A stretch of DNA of 64,000 bases from Ziziphus jujuba (lineage: Eukaryota > Streptophyta > Magnoliopsida > Rosales > Rhamnaceae): NCBI RefSeq assembly GCF_031755915.1, contig NC_083383.1, positions 1,554,001 through 1,618,000 on the forward strand, written 5' to 3'. A model generated the notes under the pieces. The model saw only the letters and a program-made list of their open reading frames with translations. It did not search any database and was not told the origin of the DNA. Positions 29,704-42,179 of this stretch are shown here, in pieces. Every line of letters begins with the position of its first letter. The stretch's first letter is position 1. The position numbers and the translations under genes are program-made.

Positions 29704-30076
29704 TGTGGCCGAAAATTGACCCAAAAAAATTCATTATGCTAGGAAAAATATCCATATCTCAGTGGAAGGATTTTTTTATGAAATAATTGATACTCTTAAA
29801 TATTGTGGCATCAGAGGAGGGCAGAGTAGACATTAGGGTGACAACTCGCCGAAAGCGTGCGATAGAATGAAGCCAAATGTCGAACGTACCCCTATAAAAA
29901 TTGCATGGCCTGGTAGAAAAGGCGAATTCGTTTTGCTTCGAAGGGCAAATTACAAATACCAAGATAAAAGTTGAAGTCAACGTCATTACTCGTTCAAATC
30001 CAAGCAAACAAAAAAAGGTTTATTTATTTATTTATTTATTTATTATTATTATTTTTTAAATAAATAAAAGATTACA

Positions 30077-30084
30077 TATAAAAG
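30077..30084 (+). promoter_or_regulatory. TATA box of the thioredoxin-like gene
   Basis: TATAAAAG about 95 bases before the start codon of the next gene, a usual plant spacing. Confidence 0.5.
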
Positions 30085-30171
30085 GATTGCATTCAGCCAG
30101 CATCTCTGTACCATTTTCGTTTTCTTGGGAAGATTCATTGCGGTTTATTAAAGTGAAAGCAGAGAGACCCA

Positions 30172-32342
30172 ATGATGCAGAGAACGAAGAACTCGCCTCT
30201 GATTTTGCAATCAGCTTTGTTGTTTTTGTTGTTGTTCATCCTTGTTTCCAAATCCAATGTTTGTGCGCAGGCGCTTCCACCTGCAAAACTTGATGGGTTC
30301 GTGTACGGAAGACACCGAGTCAACTGGGATGCGATTCTGATCGAAGCGTTCGTCGACCCAGTTTGCCCTGATAGCAGGGACGCATGGCCACCTCTCAAAC
30401 AAGCTCTAGAGCACTATGGCTCTCGTGTTGCTCTTGTCGTTCACCTATTGCCTTTACCGTCAGTAAATTCTCTCTCAATTTCATTTTGGCGTCTGTTTGG
30501 TTTAGAAAAAAAATAAAAATAAAAAAATAAAAAAGAAAAAAGAAGAAGAAGAAGAAGAAGAAATTTTTTGAAAAATATCATATTCAAATTAGATTTACTT
30601 AGCATGCGTTCTCGTAGCTCGAATTGACAGTGAGTTAAATTAAACTCACACGGAGATTTTTATGTTTATTTCTGACGACTACAACTATTCATTCAAATTA
30701 CTGTATTTTGATTCTTTGTATAGTTGCTTATTGTTGCCGGAGCTTTATTACGATTGTTTATGGTCATTGAGACTCTAGTGTCGTGTGTGCCTTGCGAAAA
30801 AGCATTTGCTTGTTCTAAATATATGTATTACTCAATTTGCAAAGTCGAATCTTATTCCATGTCAAAAAGGTTTATTCTTGGCTTCTTGCAATGAAGTTTT
30901 TATCAATTTATTCTCTTAATTTTTCAAAGATTATAGGATGTTCCCTCTTTGAGTAAAACCGCATACTTTGGTGGTCTGTGTTTTGTAAGTAAAGATTAGA
31001 AAAGAAATCAAATACATATTTCTTGAAATTGAGAACTGAAAACTCTGGACCTTTGAACCATGTTAGATTGTTTCTATTCTTCAGAACATGATGAATGTAT
31101 AATGTCAGTTAGCTTTCAGAAAGATAATAACGTTTTCTGTTTTATGAATGCTCTAGTTACCATGACTATGCTTTCGCTTCTTCACGTGCTATACACATCG
31201 TGAACAATCTTAATAGTTCAGCTACATTCGAAATATTGGAGTGGTTCTTCAAGCATCAGGTTTGTGTTCCCGTTTTTATGGATTTACTTGTCTAATTACA
31301 CAGATATCATTTATATTTACAATAGTAAGCAGGAAACTATAGACAACTTAACAACTGCTCTGTCTATGATTTATCGTTGAGTTTGTAAAATAATTTTAGT
31401 TTTTAATTTCAAATTTCTTTCATTCGGTGACTCCTTTGACATGATATCTTAATGGGTTTGAATTAAATTTTGTTGCCGTGTTCAATAAAATTTATCCCAA
31501 CTTAGCAGTGCAGCATGTTGTTATTAGATGCTGCGACTGTGTCTGCATTGGACATATTCTAAAATCTGAAGCTTCTTGGGGCAATCAAATTAACATCATT
31601 ATGTCTCCTTATTTAGTTTTTATTTCTGAGTTTTATTACGCTGGGATGGCTCTAACATATATCCCTTTCTAATTCATATGATCGAAGACTTAGGACAGGG
31701 GTACACTATGTGACACATTCACTTCTCTGTTTAGATTGATATTTGGTTGCACGTTTTAATTTCTAGCCACTATATTCAATTGTTGTAACTTTCCAAGTTT
31801 CATGTAGGCCTGTTTCATAATGTTATACAGGAGAAGTTTTACAATGCTCAAACTCTCAACTTGTCTAAGGCCTCTGTTATCGATGAAATTGTGAAATCTG
31901 TAGCTGAAGTAGTTGGTAAATCCTATTATGGTGCTGTGCGATCTGGCTTCAATGATCGGAATACCGATCTCAAAACAAGGGTTTCCTTCAAGGTTTGCAG
32001 CTGATCTATTTCATTCTAAACATATGTAGTTAACTTCTACTGGTGCACACAATAAAAGTTACGGAACCCTTTCACCAGTTTATCTAGAAATATTTGACTT
32101 TATATTATTATTTGTAACTCTATTTATCATCATTTCTGATTATTTAAAATATGCGAATGTCTACTGTCTTGCAGTACAGTGCTTTGAGAGGGGTGTATGG
32201 TACACCAACTTTCTTCCTTAATGGATTTGTATTGCCTGATGCTGGCTCTGCATTAGATTTTGCTGACTGGAAAACCATCATTGATCCACTGATTGGTAGA
32301 AAGGGTCCCAAAAGGGAGGACAACGTGCATTTTTTCTTATGA
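30172..32342 (+). CDS. Secreted thioredoxin-superfamily protein (At1g76020-like; 4 exons, 239 aa)
   Basis: Exons 30172-30458, 31157-31259, 31831-31992 and 32175-32342. The N terminus is hydrophobic (LLFLLLFILVSKSNVCAQA, about 15-34), a signal peptide, so it should enter the secretory pathway. The thioredoxin-like fold shows an EAFVDPVCPDSRDAW block with C-P-D-S (65-68) where active thioredoxins have CxxC, and a YGTPTFFLNG block with the structural cis-proline in exon 4. This resembles DsbA-like proteins, but a single active-site Cys makes ordinary disulphide exchange unlikely; a binding or glutaredoxin-like role is possible. The first ATG of a tandem MM is used. The last exon is repeated in damaged form 1.2 kb downstream. 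Function of the family is not established to my knowledge. Confidence 0.85.
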
Positions 32343-33067
32343 AAGACTTGCTATTTAACTTTGCAACACCTTGGCTCTTTGTACTCTGCTTGACGTGCAT
32401 GGTTTGTCGAAAGAATAAGCACGATATTTGTAGGGGGGTCACTTATACATATATTCAGTTTGTGAGCATGGAATAAAATGTTTTGTAATGTAGGAGAAGT
32501 ATGTATGTTTGTTTACCGATGCATTGGTATCTCCTTTAATTAAAGCTCACAAAAGTATTTGTAATATCTTGCAGGCACCTACCAAAAACGCCCACCAAAT
32601 ATAACTAGAAGGAAACCTGTTTTTGGGAAACCGTTTTAACTTGTTTTGCAAGATGACAAGAGCTTGGTGCAATTTTCCAGTTTACTTTTTTTATTTTTTT
32701 ATTTTTTTAGTTTCAAAGCTAAATTTACTAGTATACCGAAGAGAAAGCTATATGGAAATAGTAAAACGAGAGGTAAAACTTAAAGAAGAAAAGTAAAATA
32801 GTATTATTTTGATAATGGTGAAGTAATCAAATATATAAGAAAACTAGAGATTTAAACTTTAAAACTGAAAACCTACTATGGAAAGTGAGTCCGTAAGGTT
32901 CTAAAGAGGTCAAATCCATACTTAAGAAAAACTTATGTCCTATCATACGGGTTGGGAAAAAAAAAAAAAAAAACAATAATAAAAAAAGAGAAGTATACTA
33001 AAAGAAGCCAATTTTTCATGGAGCAACGAAGGGTTTGATGCAATAGCATTTTCACTCGTGTAGTTCT

Positions 33068-34135
33068 CTCTGCATTTAGTGGACTGGACATATTCTAAAA
33101 TCTGAAGCATACGCAGGCATCATGTTAAGATCATTATGTCATGGTTTACTTAATTAGCTATCAGCTCTGAGTTTGAATACCCTTGGATAGCTCTGGCATT
33201 GGTCTTTTTCTGATTCATATATGATGGGGAAATTTGACCAGCTACACCATGCTGAGCACCCACTTGTGTGTTTCTGTTCTCAGTGCAATTGTGAAATCTG
33301 TAGCAGAAGTAGTTGGGAACTCCTATTTTACTGCCGTTGAATCTTAGCTTCAACATTCAGAAAAATGATCGGTTTCCTTCAAGGTTTGCAGATAATTTTA
33401 TTTAAAACATAACATATGCTACAAAGAAAACCCTTTTATGTGAGATTGCATGAGCATGAAATATTCCAACGTTCTTTTATTTCTTTCATTCTATTCTATT
33501 TATCATATTTCCTGATTATGTTTTATACCGAATGTTTTCTGTCTTACAGTATAGTGATTTGAGAGTATGGAACCTTTCTTCCTTAATGGTTTATGTTGCC
33601 TCCTTAATAGATTGCAATAGAATTCCTGCTTGGAAAACCTTCATGGATCCAATAATTGGTAAAAGGGGTCCCAAGATCGAGGACAATCTATGTTTTTGCT
33701 TGTGTAGGATTTGCTATTTAACTTTGTAACACCTTGGTCTTTGTGCTATGCTTGACGTGCATGGTTTGTGAGAGCACCGTGCTGGTAGGGGGGAGCCATG
33801 TGTATATTTTGTTTGTGAGCATGGAATAAATGTTTTGTAATGTGTGGGATGGAGTATTTATTTTTGCGGTTTACCGATGCATTTGTATCTCTTTTAGTTA
33901 AACTTGTTACAAGTATTTGTAATATCTTGCAGGCACCCTCTTCCAATCACTACGATAATCTAAATTAGAGGTTGCAGTTGGTACGTAACTCGGGATTGGA
34001 TTTTGGGTTGTTTAATTTATACACTTTTAACGGGAACGGACTCTCATCTACCAAAAACGCCCATCAAAAGTAGGTAGAATACTGTTTTCAGTATCATCTG
34101 TTGGGAAACCGTATTAAATTTGGTCCGCAAGATAA
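33068..34135 (+). pseudogene. Broken partial tandem copy of the thioredoxin-like gene
   Basis: Diverged repeat of the gene upstream, from within its intron 2 through exon 3, exon 4 and past its stop. GGACATATTCTAAAATCTGA at 33086 matches intron 2 at 31549. Exon-3-like sequence (IVKSVAEVVG, 33285-33382) lacks the exon's first part and carries a TAG after GCCGTTGAATCT. Exon-4-like sequence at 33550-33728 keeps KTFMDPIIGKRGPK but has lost the YGTPTFFLNGF core. The former 3' flank is repeated too (CTTGACGTGCATGGTTTGTG at 33752 and 32389, CCAAAAACGCCCA near 34052 and 32582). No exon 1 or 2 copy exists, so it cannot encode the protein. Confidence 0.8.
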
Positions 34136-34703
34136 ACAAAAACATCGCAATTTACTACTTTACTGAAATAGACACCTTATACGCTCAAATAATCTTTATA
34201 CACTTTGGATTAATAAAAGCCTGTTTGGAAATTAGTAGAAAGAAGGGGAAAAGAGATTATTAAATTTCTGGATATATACATATCAAAACATTTTTTTAAT
34301 AAACATTATATATTAAAACATCGAACATAAATATATAATTATGAAAATTGTAAATTATTGAAACAGACTATAAAGTAAAAAACATTTTCATTGATTGGTA
34401 AAAATATCATGATTTTGATTGTGAATAACATTATTTATATAAATGAAGAATTAGAATGTAGAAATTAAACTTTACTATTGGATTATAAATGAGTTTCCTC
34501 CAGAATTTTCAGGAAAAATATAACAAATTGACAAAAGAAGATGGTATTGACTTCGTGGCCAAGGGATTGGGCCAAGCTATAATTAGTCGGAGGCCCAACT
34601 TAGGAAACACAACAACAAGAAATCGGGTGATGTAACCGTGTGGACACTTGGACAGGTTCAGGTTAATGGAGGTGGTTAGGGTAGTTTTGGAAGAGTGTGG
34701 CGG

Positions 34704-34710
34704 TATATAA
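34704..34710 (+). promoter_or_regulatory. TATA box of the ALBA gene
   Basis: TATATAA about 105 bases before a likely 5' UTR donor at CACG/GTAACC (34817). The leader intron would then run to the AG at 35122-35123, directly before the ATG. Inferred from signals only. Confidence 0.45.
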
Positions 34711-35123
34711 GGCAAGAGACATCACAGTAAGCGAATTAGGGCGTAAAAGAAGAAACGAAGCCGTAGAAGAGGGCTCTATCTGTGCGGAGCGTAAACTTAT
34801 CCTTTGGAATCCCACGGTAACCTTCCTTATCTAAACCATGCCTCTCCTTCTTTCTCCACTACGATTCATTTTCATTTTCCAGAAAAAAAAGAAAAGGAAA
34901 AAAGATTTCCTTTATTTTCCGCGGTGCAATTATTATTATTTTCTTTTTTGTACTTTCTGTAGTCTCCTTATTTTTGGAGCATGTATTTTAATATTGGGCT
35001 GCGAGTTTTGAGAGCTAGAGACTTTCTTATTTTGCTGGGATTTCATCTTTACGATGCATGTTTCTGATTTTATTTTTATTTTAATTTGGTGATTCTTATG
35101 GAAATATGTTTTGGGGGGAGTAG

Positions 35124-37880
35124 ATGGATCGGTACCAGAGGGTGGAGAAGCCAAGAGCAGAGACACCTATCGATGAGAACGAGATTAGGATCACAAGTCA
35201 GGGGAGGATGCGCAACTATATCACTTATGCCATGAGCCTACTTCAGGTCTCTCTTAGTTACTTTTTATTCGATTCCTTTTTTTTTTTATTTTTTTTATTT
35301 TTTTTTAACATTTATTTAGGGGTAAAATTTTCGTCTCTCCTTCCTTCTGATAAGTTTACACCCTGAGATGGGCCAAATGGCCTATTAAGTTACTGTTTTG
35401 ATAAAGCTGGCGGTTATACTTGAAAGTTAGTAATTTTGGAAAGTAAATGGAAAACATGGATTTGATGATACACTTTTCAGATTGTGATTTCATTTCAGAC
35501 AATGTTATTGCAAGTTTAAGCCTGGTTTGCAAATGAATGGTCTGAAATCAATATATTGAAGTTTCAACATTTTATCTATCGAAACAACTTAATAGTCTTT
35601 AGACATTAGGTTGTGGAATAGAGAAGTTAATAAGGTAGCTCTTGGCTGTTTGAAATGTGACCTGGTTTTGTCATTTGGCAGTGGATTAAGTACTATGTTA
35701 TGATCACTACGCAGTAAGCTAAATTATACTACTTTTAGAAGCACTTGATGGCCGGACTGGTTTGTTTATAATATGTGTGAGATAATATGCAGCGAGCTTT
35801 TGTGCTTGGGATATTTGTTTGAATTTTCTGTTCTTTTCTTTAATATCTTGCAGGAAAAAGGATCGAATGAAATTGTGTTCAAGGCCATGGGAAGAGCTAT
35901 CAACAAGACGGTGACGATTGTGGAGTTGATCAAGGTTATACAATCACTTATACATCATTAAACTGGCTGTTTAGACCTACTGCATTTTAGATTGGCCTGA
36001 CAATGTATGCTATCTACTTGTATTGCAGAGAAGAATTGTTGGTCTCCATCAGATTACTTCAATTGGATCCACAGACATCACTGATACATGGGAGCCCCTT
36101 GAGGAAGGCCTCTTACCGTAAGACCTATTTTTGCATCTCCTTTTTCATTCGCAGCAATTTGTTCTTTTATCATAATTTGATTAACAACATCTTAATTTCT
36201 TTCTCAGTTTGGAGACCACAAGGCATGTGTCGATGATAGTGATAACCCTTTCAAAGAAGGAACTGAACAAGGCATCTGCTGGGTGAGTTTGTAATAATTA
36301 CTTTTTTGTCTGATATTGTATGCATCCTTTCCCTTACTATTTTATAGATTAATGCACTGAGATTATATATTTGCAAAATTTACGAACTAGAAGTGTTCAA
36401 ATAATCTTAATTGCGCAATCTCACAAATTATGGGACTCTTTGTTTTGTTTTTTTTAGGAACTTGTCGCTTTGTACTTCATGGTGTTAATTTTGTAGTCAG
36501 TTACTTGAAACTTTGTGTCGTGGACATTTGTAAATTTTCATATGCAAATTTCTTACTACGCGATGTAAAATTCAATAATAAGCTACATCTCTGTTATCCA
36601 TTTGTTTTCTTACATGCAAATAAATTGAAAAATGCATAACTACTGCTGCCTTCAGATACCAGCCTCCATTACCTGCTGACCAGGTGAAGGTGTCTACTGA
36701 CTTTGATTATGAAGGAGGTAATGCCACATGTCGTGAAAGTTGATCAATATGTTTTGTTATTATTAGATTTTTTTTGTTTTCATCATGTTTATGATGCAGA
36801 GGGCTCTCCTAATGCTCGAGGTCGGGGACGGAGCAGCAGAGGAAGGGCAAAGGCCAGAGGTATATGCACTATAAGATGTTTTTGCATGCTTGTACTTTTT
36901 GAAATTTCTTGCTCTAGGTTCCACAGTGGGATAGTTTTTCACTTTTTGTGAACTAATGAGTGCCATTTCTAGGACCATTGGCTGCCTTATGCCCCATATT
37001 ATGATGTAATTTAATGGTTATGATAGAGGACATTGTTGTTTTAAGCTGCATATGGTGTATTCATGGTGTTCGGGAATGTATGATGATGCTGATTTCTTGA
37101 TTTGTTAACTGTGAAGTAGGGGTTCTCCAGATCATGATTATGAAGAAATATCAGTTAAGTGATAAGATTAAGTTACATTTTATTTCAGGTAATGGTTTTG
37201 TGCCTGCTGAATATGAGGATGGAGGTTGGGATCGTAATAGGGGCAATGGTGGTAGAGGCAGAGGCCGTGGGAGAGGACGCGGTTTTCGTGGCCGTGGAAG
37301 GGGTGGTTACAGTGGACCTCAGGTTGATACTTTCCAGGATGGAGGATACAATCAAGAAGCACCTGTTCAAGGCCGAGGTATTTGCAACACTTGTGTTTGC
37401 TATATTTTCTGTGCGTTTGGTTTATGTTTGTGTCCCTCTGTCTTTGCCATAAGTATTGTAGTATGTCATCCGTAAGTATTAGGTGTAATTGGAATGGGTT
37501 TGTTCAGGTTCTATTCTAAGCCAGAATTTTGGCATTACCATAAAATTTAGATTTCTTTTTAGCTTAGCAAAAATGTTTAAATAGGTGTACTAGTTATGAA
37601 TTATGATTTGAGAGATTATTACCATCTTACTAGAAGGAAAATAAATTGATGGGGTGAGGCCCAATATGGCAAGTGAAGGTTTAATATTCATTTTATTAGG
37701 ATGGAATGGCTAAGGGTAAAACTAGCCACTGTAGTGAAGTACCTTTTAGTGATTATGTTGTTATGTTGGCTGAAGTTATTAAATTGATGGAATTTCATTT
37801 TAGGCCGTGGACGTGGTAGGGGAAGTCGTGGGAGGGGACGTGGTTACAGATCTAATGGGCCGATCCAGGCAGCTGCATGA
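35124..37880 (+). CDS. ALBA-family DNA/RNA-binding protein with RGG tail (8 exons, 251 aa)
   Basis: Exons 35124-35246, 35854-35934, 36029-36117, 36208-36282, 36656-36717, 36800-36859, 37189-37377, 37804-37880. Exons 1-4 encode the ALBA fold: NEIRITSQGRMRNYITYAMSLLQ, EIVFKAMGRAINKTVTIVELIK, RRIVGLHQITSI, then ETTRHVSMIVITLSKKEL. The rest is a low-complexity Arg/Gly tail (RGRGRSSRGRAKARG, then RGRGRGRGRGFRGRGRGGY, then GRGRGSRGRGRGYR), ending IQAAA. ALBA proteins of this long, RGG-tailed plant type (Arabidopsis ALBA4-6) bind RNA and enter stress granules; the RGG tail suggests RNA binding and phase separation here. Exons 5-8 are small and share codon phase 1 at their junctions, so skipping exon 6 would keep the frame. 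Downstream neighbour relation to the thioredoxin-like gene matches Arabidopsis. Confidence 0.92.
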
Positions 37881-38417
37881 GCTTGCTTGAGTAGGAATAT
37901 CCTTGGAAGCAATTTCAAAATCCTTAGTTATTATGGATGCTGCCTCTTCTGATCCTATTCCCAGTCTACTACATGTTCGCTTTAGTGTATGTTCTTATTC
38001 TTTTGTTTTTGTTTTTGTCCCGGTGGGTATCTGAACTTACTGATATTTAACCATAGGTCCTGTTCACTGTAGACTGTTAGTTCTTTAGGATTTAGATGTA
38101 GGAGAGTTTGTTTGAACCAGTTGTAGTTTTTGTATTTGGATTGAGGAGCGCATTCTTTTATTTTTATTTTCCGGTGCTTCTATTGTCAAATCTAACGAAA
38201 CCTTTATTTTTCAATTTGGTTGGCATAATGTAATGTTATATTTTTGTGGTTTACAACGCTGTATATTTTTTATGTATCAATAATTTTTTTTTTCAGTTTT
38301 TATTTTCTTGACTAGTGGCAATCATATAATTAATTAGTCACTGCTGAATTTTAATCTTCGCCTGACTCTTGGTCACATATGTATCAAATGCTTTATTCAT
38401 TTTCTCATTCTATGTCC

Positions 38418-38454
<37 letters not shown>

Positions 38455-41131
38455 CTTGGTTCTTTTGAAAATTATGTTCGAATTAGATTTTTTTTTTAAT
38501 CTTTTTGTAAAAGAAAACAAATATTAATTTTTCATTAAAAGAATGTGTCATAGGAAGCATTAATTTTCGTACTGTATATTTTTATTAAAAAGTTGAAATC
38601 TACTAAGAAATTTTAGTTTTTTTCTATAATCTTATCATCAGATAATTGGGTAAATGCAGAAACTCGGTTTATAACTTTTAGTGTGAAACTAAGATCAGGT
38701 AATTGGGTAAATGCAGAAACTCTGTTTATAACTTTTATTGTGAAACTAAGTTCTGGAACCGAAAGAGCAGAGCATGTACACTTTATTTCATTATAAAACT
38801 TGAATTAAAGTACTACGACGTACGCACCCTGATTCACTAGGGAGATCAGTTTCTATAATTCGACAGTCCACCACATCTTCCCAACGTTGGTAGGAAAAAT
38901 AAGCTTGGCGTTGCAGTTCTAAATTTAATCTGGGGGGAAAAAGATGGAAAATACAAATACAAATTGTACAAAACTACAGGATTTCAAAAAGAAGCTGAGG
39001 TCCAAGACATCGAGGTTTGAAGCACTTTTAAACTATTAGCCATTAGGCAAGATAATGTATTTCGAGTTGTATGCCTCTCTCTTAGAAATTATTGTAAACC
39101 GGACCAGAAAAAAGAAAAAGAAAATCCAATTTTAGAGAAAATTAATTTAGGTTTCAAATATTAGTTCCTACCCTTTCTGCTATACTCTTATTCTCTCATA
39201 GCTCCATTAGCCAGTATTATTTAAGAAAAGCCAGCTTTACAGCTTAAGAGGGTTCTGAATTCGGTGCAGCTGCAATAAGTGTGCTATATTGATCGGGTTG
39301 CTTTGCTTCTGAGAGAGAGAGATACCTACGGAGGAAGTTGTTCTCTTCGTCAAGTGCTATCATTAATCGAGATTTACTTTATTATTATTATTGGAATTAG
39401 TTTAAGATGAGCCTTTTGATTGCTTTCCACTCTAGCATTGCTATTTGACTTATGACTCTCAAGATGCACAAGCAGTACGAGCCCTACGGTGTACGGAGGG
39501 AGGTTTTTTTTTTTTTTTTTTTTTTCTTTCTATTTTTTGGTTAAAAGTACGGAGGACAAGTTGACTTTAATATTCGACCTTAATTTCTTCTAGCCTCATA
39601 TTTATAATTTATGATTCATTTTTTAATTTTTAGGCTTTTCTTGCCATGTAGAATGGTCAACTTGAGGATTTAAAAAAAAAAAAAAAAAAAAAATTCCAGT
39701 TGACATTGATGCTATAAGGACTAACTAAATGATCATTGATCAACTACCTTAAAAAAGCGTCATAGCAAATAGAAAGAGAAGTATAACCAAAGAAACTCCA
39801 CATTTTTCCTCACTCTGCTTATCATAACATTTATTTGAAGGCCTATTTAAGTATTCCTTACCATGTGCATCAACTACCCAATCATTTAAGCTCTAATGTG
39901 AATCACAATTTTTATATTACGTATTTCATATTCCTTGTATTTGATATCTCACCTGGGAATGCGCTACCGGTTTGAAGGAACTTTGAAAATTCATATGATT
40001 GAAATTTCAACTTACATTTTTCCTTTTTTTATTTTTTTCCCCCACATTTTCCTTTCCCCATTCTGACTAAGACGGTGGATACTCATGGCCAGTTGTGCTT
40101 GCCCTTAAATTAATAAATGGATAAAGTCCATCGCCCTCTCTCTCTCTCTCTCTCCCTCTCTGTCTGCAGACTTACTTGACGGTGCTCCAATCACATGCAA
40201 CTTAATTTTATAAAATTGGTGATCCAAATGATGGACAAAATTCGTATTCGTTTGCGGAAATTCTCTTAAAGAAATGAATATAAGATATTGTTAGAATTTG
40301 CAACCATGCCCAAGCGGTGGCTTGTAAATAATACACTTGGAAATATGTGGATTTCACAGCCCATAATTGGCTGGTGGTCCCCATAGCACTGACAATTATG
40401 CATCAAGATGCTGACGGTGGGAAGATAGGGTGGTTTTATAGAAGATCCAAACTCCTATAACAGCAGATCACAAGGCATTGCCATCTAATGTGAAGAAGGG
40501 TCATGTGAAAGACACATGAGGAATAATGCCATTTGTATCAACTATCAAACGAGCCAAAAAAAAAAAAGGTCAAGCTGTTTAGCAGAGAAAAAAAAAAAGA
40601 AAAAAAGGAAATTTCATATGGGTCAGGCTAGTAACCATGTGGTATTGTATTAACTCATCCAAACAAAATATTCCATCACATAACATGAAGCCATTGAATA
40701 TGAGATTTAATCTTCGAATAGCAACAACCTACAGCTTTAAACAAATAACTAAAAAAATAAAAAATAAAAAAAAATAAAAAAAATGAACAATTGGGATTGT
40801 GGATTTTGATTTATTCACGGCTCTTCTGCTGGGGAAGAGCATGTGGGTGTGGGTGAGAAGAGTAGGAGAACGTGGGAATAATTGAATGAGGCTAAGAATC
40901 CTTCAGACTTGCAAAGATAATTCAATTTTTTAATAAGAATTTGTTTTAGTTCTCTGTTCTTGCAGAGAGCACATGTGACGTTGTTGCGTTAGTGACCCTG
41001 CTACCTTATTTAAAGAGGCGGTGCTTGTGCTTGGAAATAGCACTCACTCAGACCCGAGAAAAATAAAACAATAAAAGACCCTCCTCCATTGTCTTCATTT
41101 GCTCTGCTTCCGTTTTGGGTACGCGGCAGAA
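37881..41131. other. Intergenic, ALBA 3' UTR to expansin promoter
   Basis: T tract of about 35 at 38419-38453, a tandem 57-bp duplication at 38644-38757, A/T tracts at 39505-39525 and 39671-39692, and a (CT)n run near 40136-40157. A TTATTTAAAG box at 41007-41014 lies about 120 bases before the expansin ATG. No gene seen. Confidence 0.5.
38644..38757. repeat. 57-bp tandem duplication (two copies)
   Basis: AATTGGGTAAATGCAGAAAC recurs at 38644 and 38701, with the following 35 bases nearly identical in both copies. It lies in spacer. Confidence 0.85.
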
Positions 41132-42179
41132 ATGGCGAAACTAGTTTTTGCAGCGGCAGTGTTGTTTGGAATATTGAATATCTGCACGATTCAAGTAGCT
41201 GCATTTGCACCATCTGGGTGGACTAAAGCCCACGCTACGTTTTACGGAGGAAGTGATGCCTCGGGAACAATGGGTATGTAATGATTAGATCTCTTTTTTC
41301 TCTCATGGTTTTGTAATTCTTGTTTTTTATTTTTTATTTTATTTTTTGGGGTTGTATAATTTGGAGAAATCAAAATCCAAATTCAGAGAAAAAGAAATAT
41401 TGAATGATGTTAATTAATATATTAAAATTAATAAATGAGCAATGCAGGCGGGGCTTGTGGGTACGGAAACTTGTATTCGACAGGGTACGGAACTCGGACA
41501 GCGGCTCTAAGTACAGCATTGTTCAACAATGGGGCATCATGTGGGCAGTGCTACAAGATCATGTGCGACTACAAAACGGATTCCAGATGGTGCATAAAAG
41601 GAACTTCTATCACCGTCACGGCCACCAACTTTTGCCCTCCCAACTACGCTCTCCCGAACAACAATGGAGGCTGGTGCAACCCACCCCTCCAGCATTTCGA
41701 CATGGCTCAGCCCGCTTGGGAGAAGATTGGCATTTACAGGGGTGGAATTATTCCCGTTCTCTTCCAGAGGTTCTTAATTTTTCCTTTTTCCCCCAATTTT
41801 GTTCAGAGTCCTATTAATATACATATATATGTTTCTAATATATATATATATATTGCTTTGCCTTTGCAGGGTTCCATGCAAGAAGCATGGTGGAGTTCGA
41901 TTCACAGTGAACGGGAGGGACTACTTTGAGCTGGTTATGATTAGCAACGTGGCAGGGGCTGGGTCTATTCAATCCGTGTCTATTAAAGGTTCAAAAACCA
42001 GTTGGATGGCCATGTCAAGGAACTGGGGAGCTAATTGGCAGTCCAATTCGTATCTGAATGGTCAATCTTTATCCTTCAAGATCACCACCTCTGATGGCCA
42101 AGTTCGGCAATTCATTAACGTCGTTCCTTCAAACTGGAAATTTGGCCAAACCTTCAGTAGCGGAGTGCAATTCTATTAA
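41132..42179 (+). CDS. EXPA11: Alpha-expansin, EXPA11-like (3 exons, 257 aa)
   Basis: Cell-wall loosening protein that acts at acid pH between cellulose and matrix glycans without known hydrolysis. Exons 41132-41273, 41448-41769 and 41870-42179. A signal peptide covers about residues 1-24. Domain 1 (barwin/GH45-like) begins near [24 protein letters not shown] and has cysteines at 51, 79, 82, 87, 96, 110 and 124, plus the HFD motif (130-132) whose Asp aligns with a GH45 catalytic residue. Domain 2 (CBM63-like) holds the aromatic [18 protein letters not shown] surface. The start MAKLVF is preferred over an in-frame upstream ATG at 41099, since it gives a clean signal peptide. The [15 protein letters not shown] insert and C terminus SGVQFY resemble Arabidopsis EXPA11. 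Intron positions match the family. Confidence 0.95.

Larger units (their letters stand above)
26722..30171. other. Intergenic, between ATL23-like and thioredoxin-like genes
   Basis: Contains the ATL23-like promoter at the left and the thioredoxin-like promoter at the right. Inside are a short minus-strand frame of 58 codons at 28874-29050, a SINE-like fragment near 29545-29665 and (AT)n at 29671-29694. Other frames (27304-27522, 28031-28429) look like noise. Confidence 0.45.

Noticed and set aside
41099..41131. Upstream in-frame ATG of the expansin gene
   Set aside because: It would place 11 residues before the hydrophobic signal peptide; MAKLVF gives the normal family N terminus.
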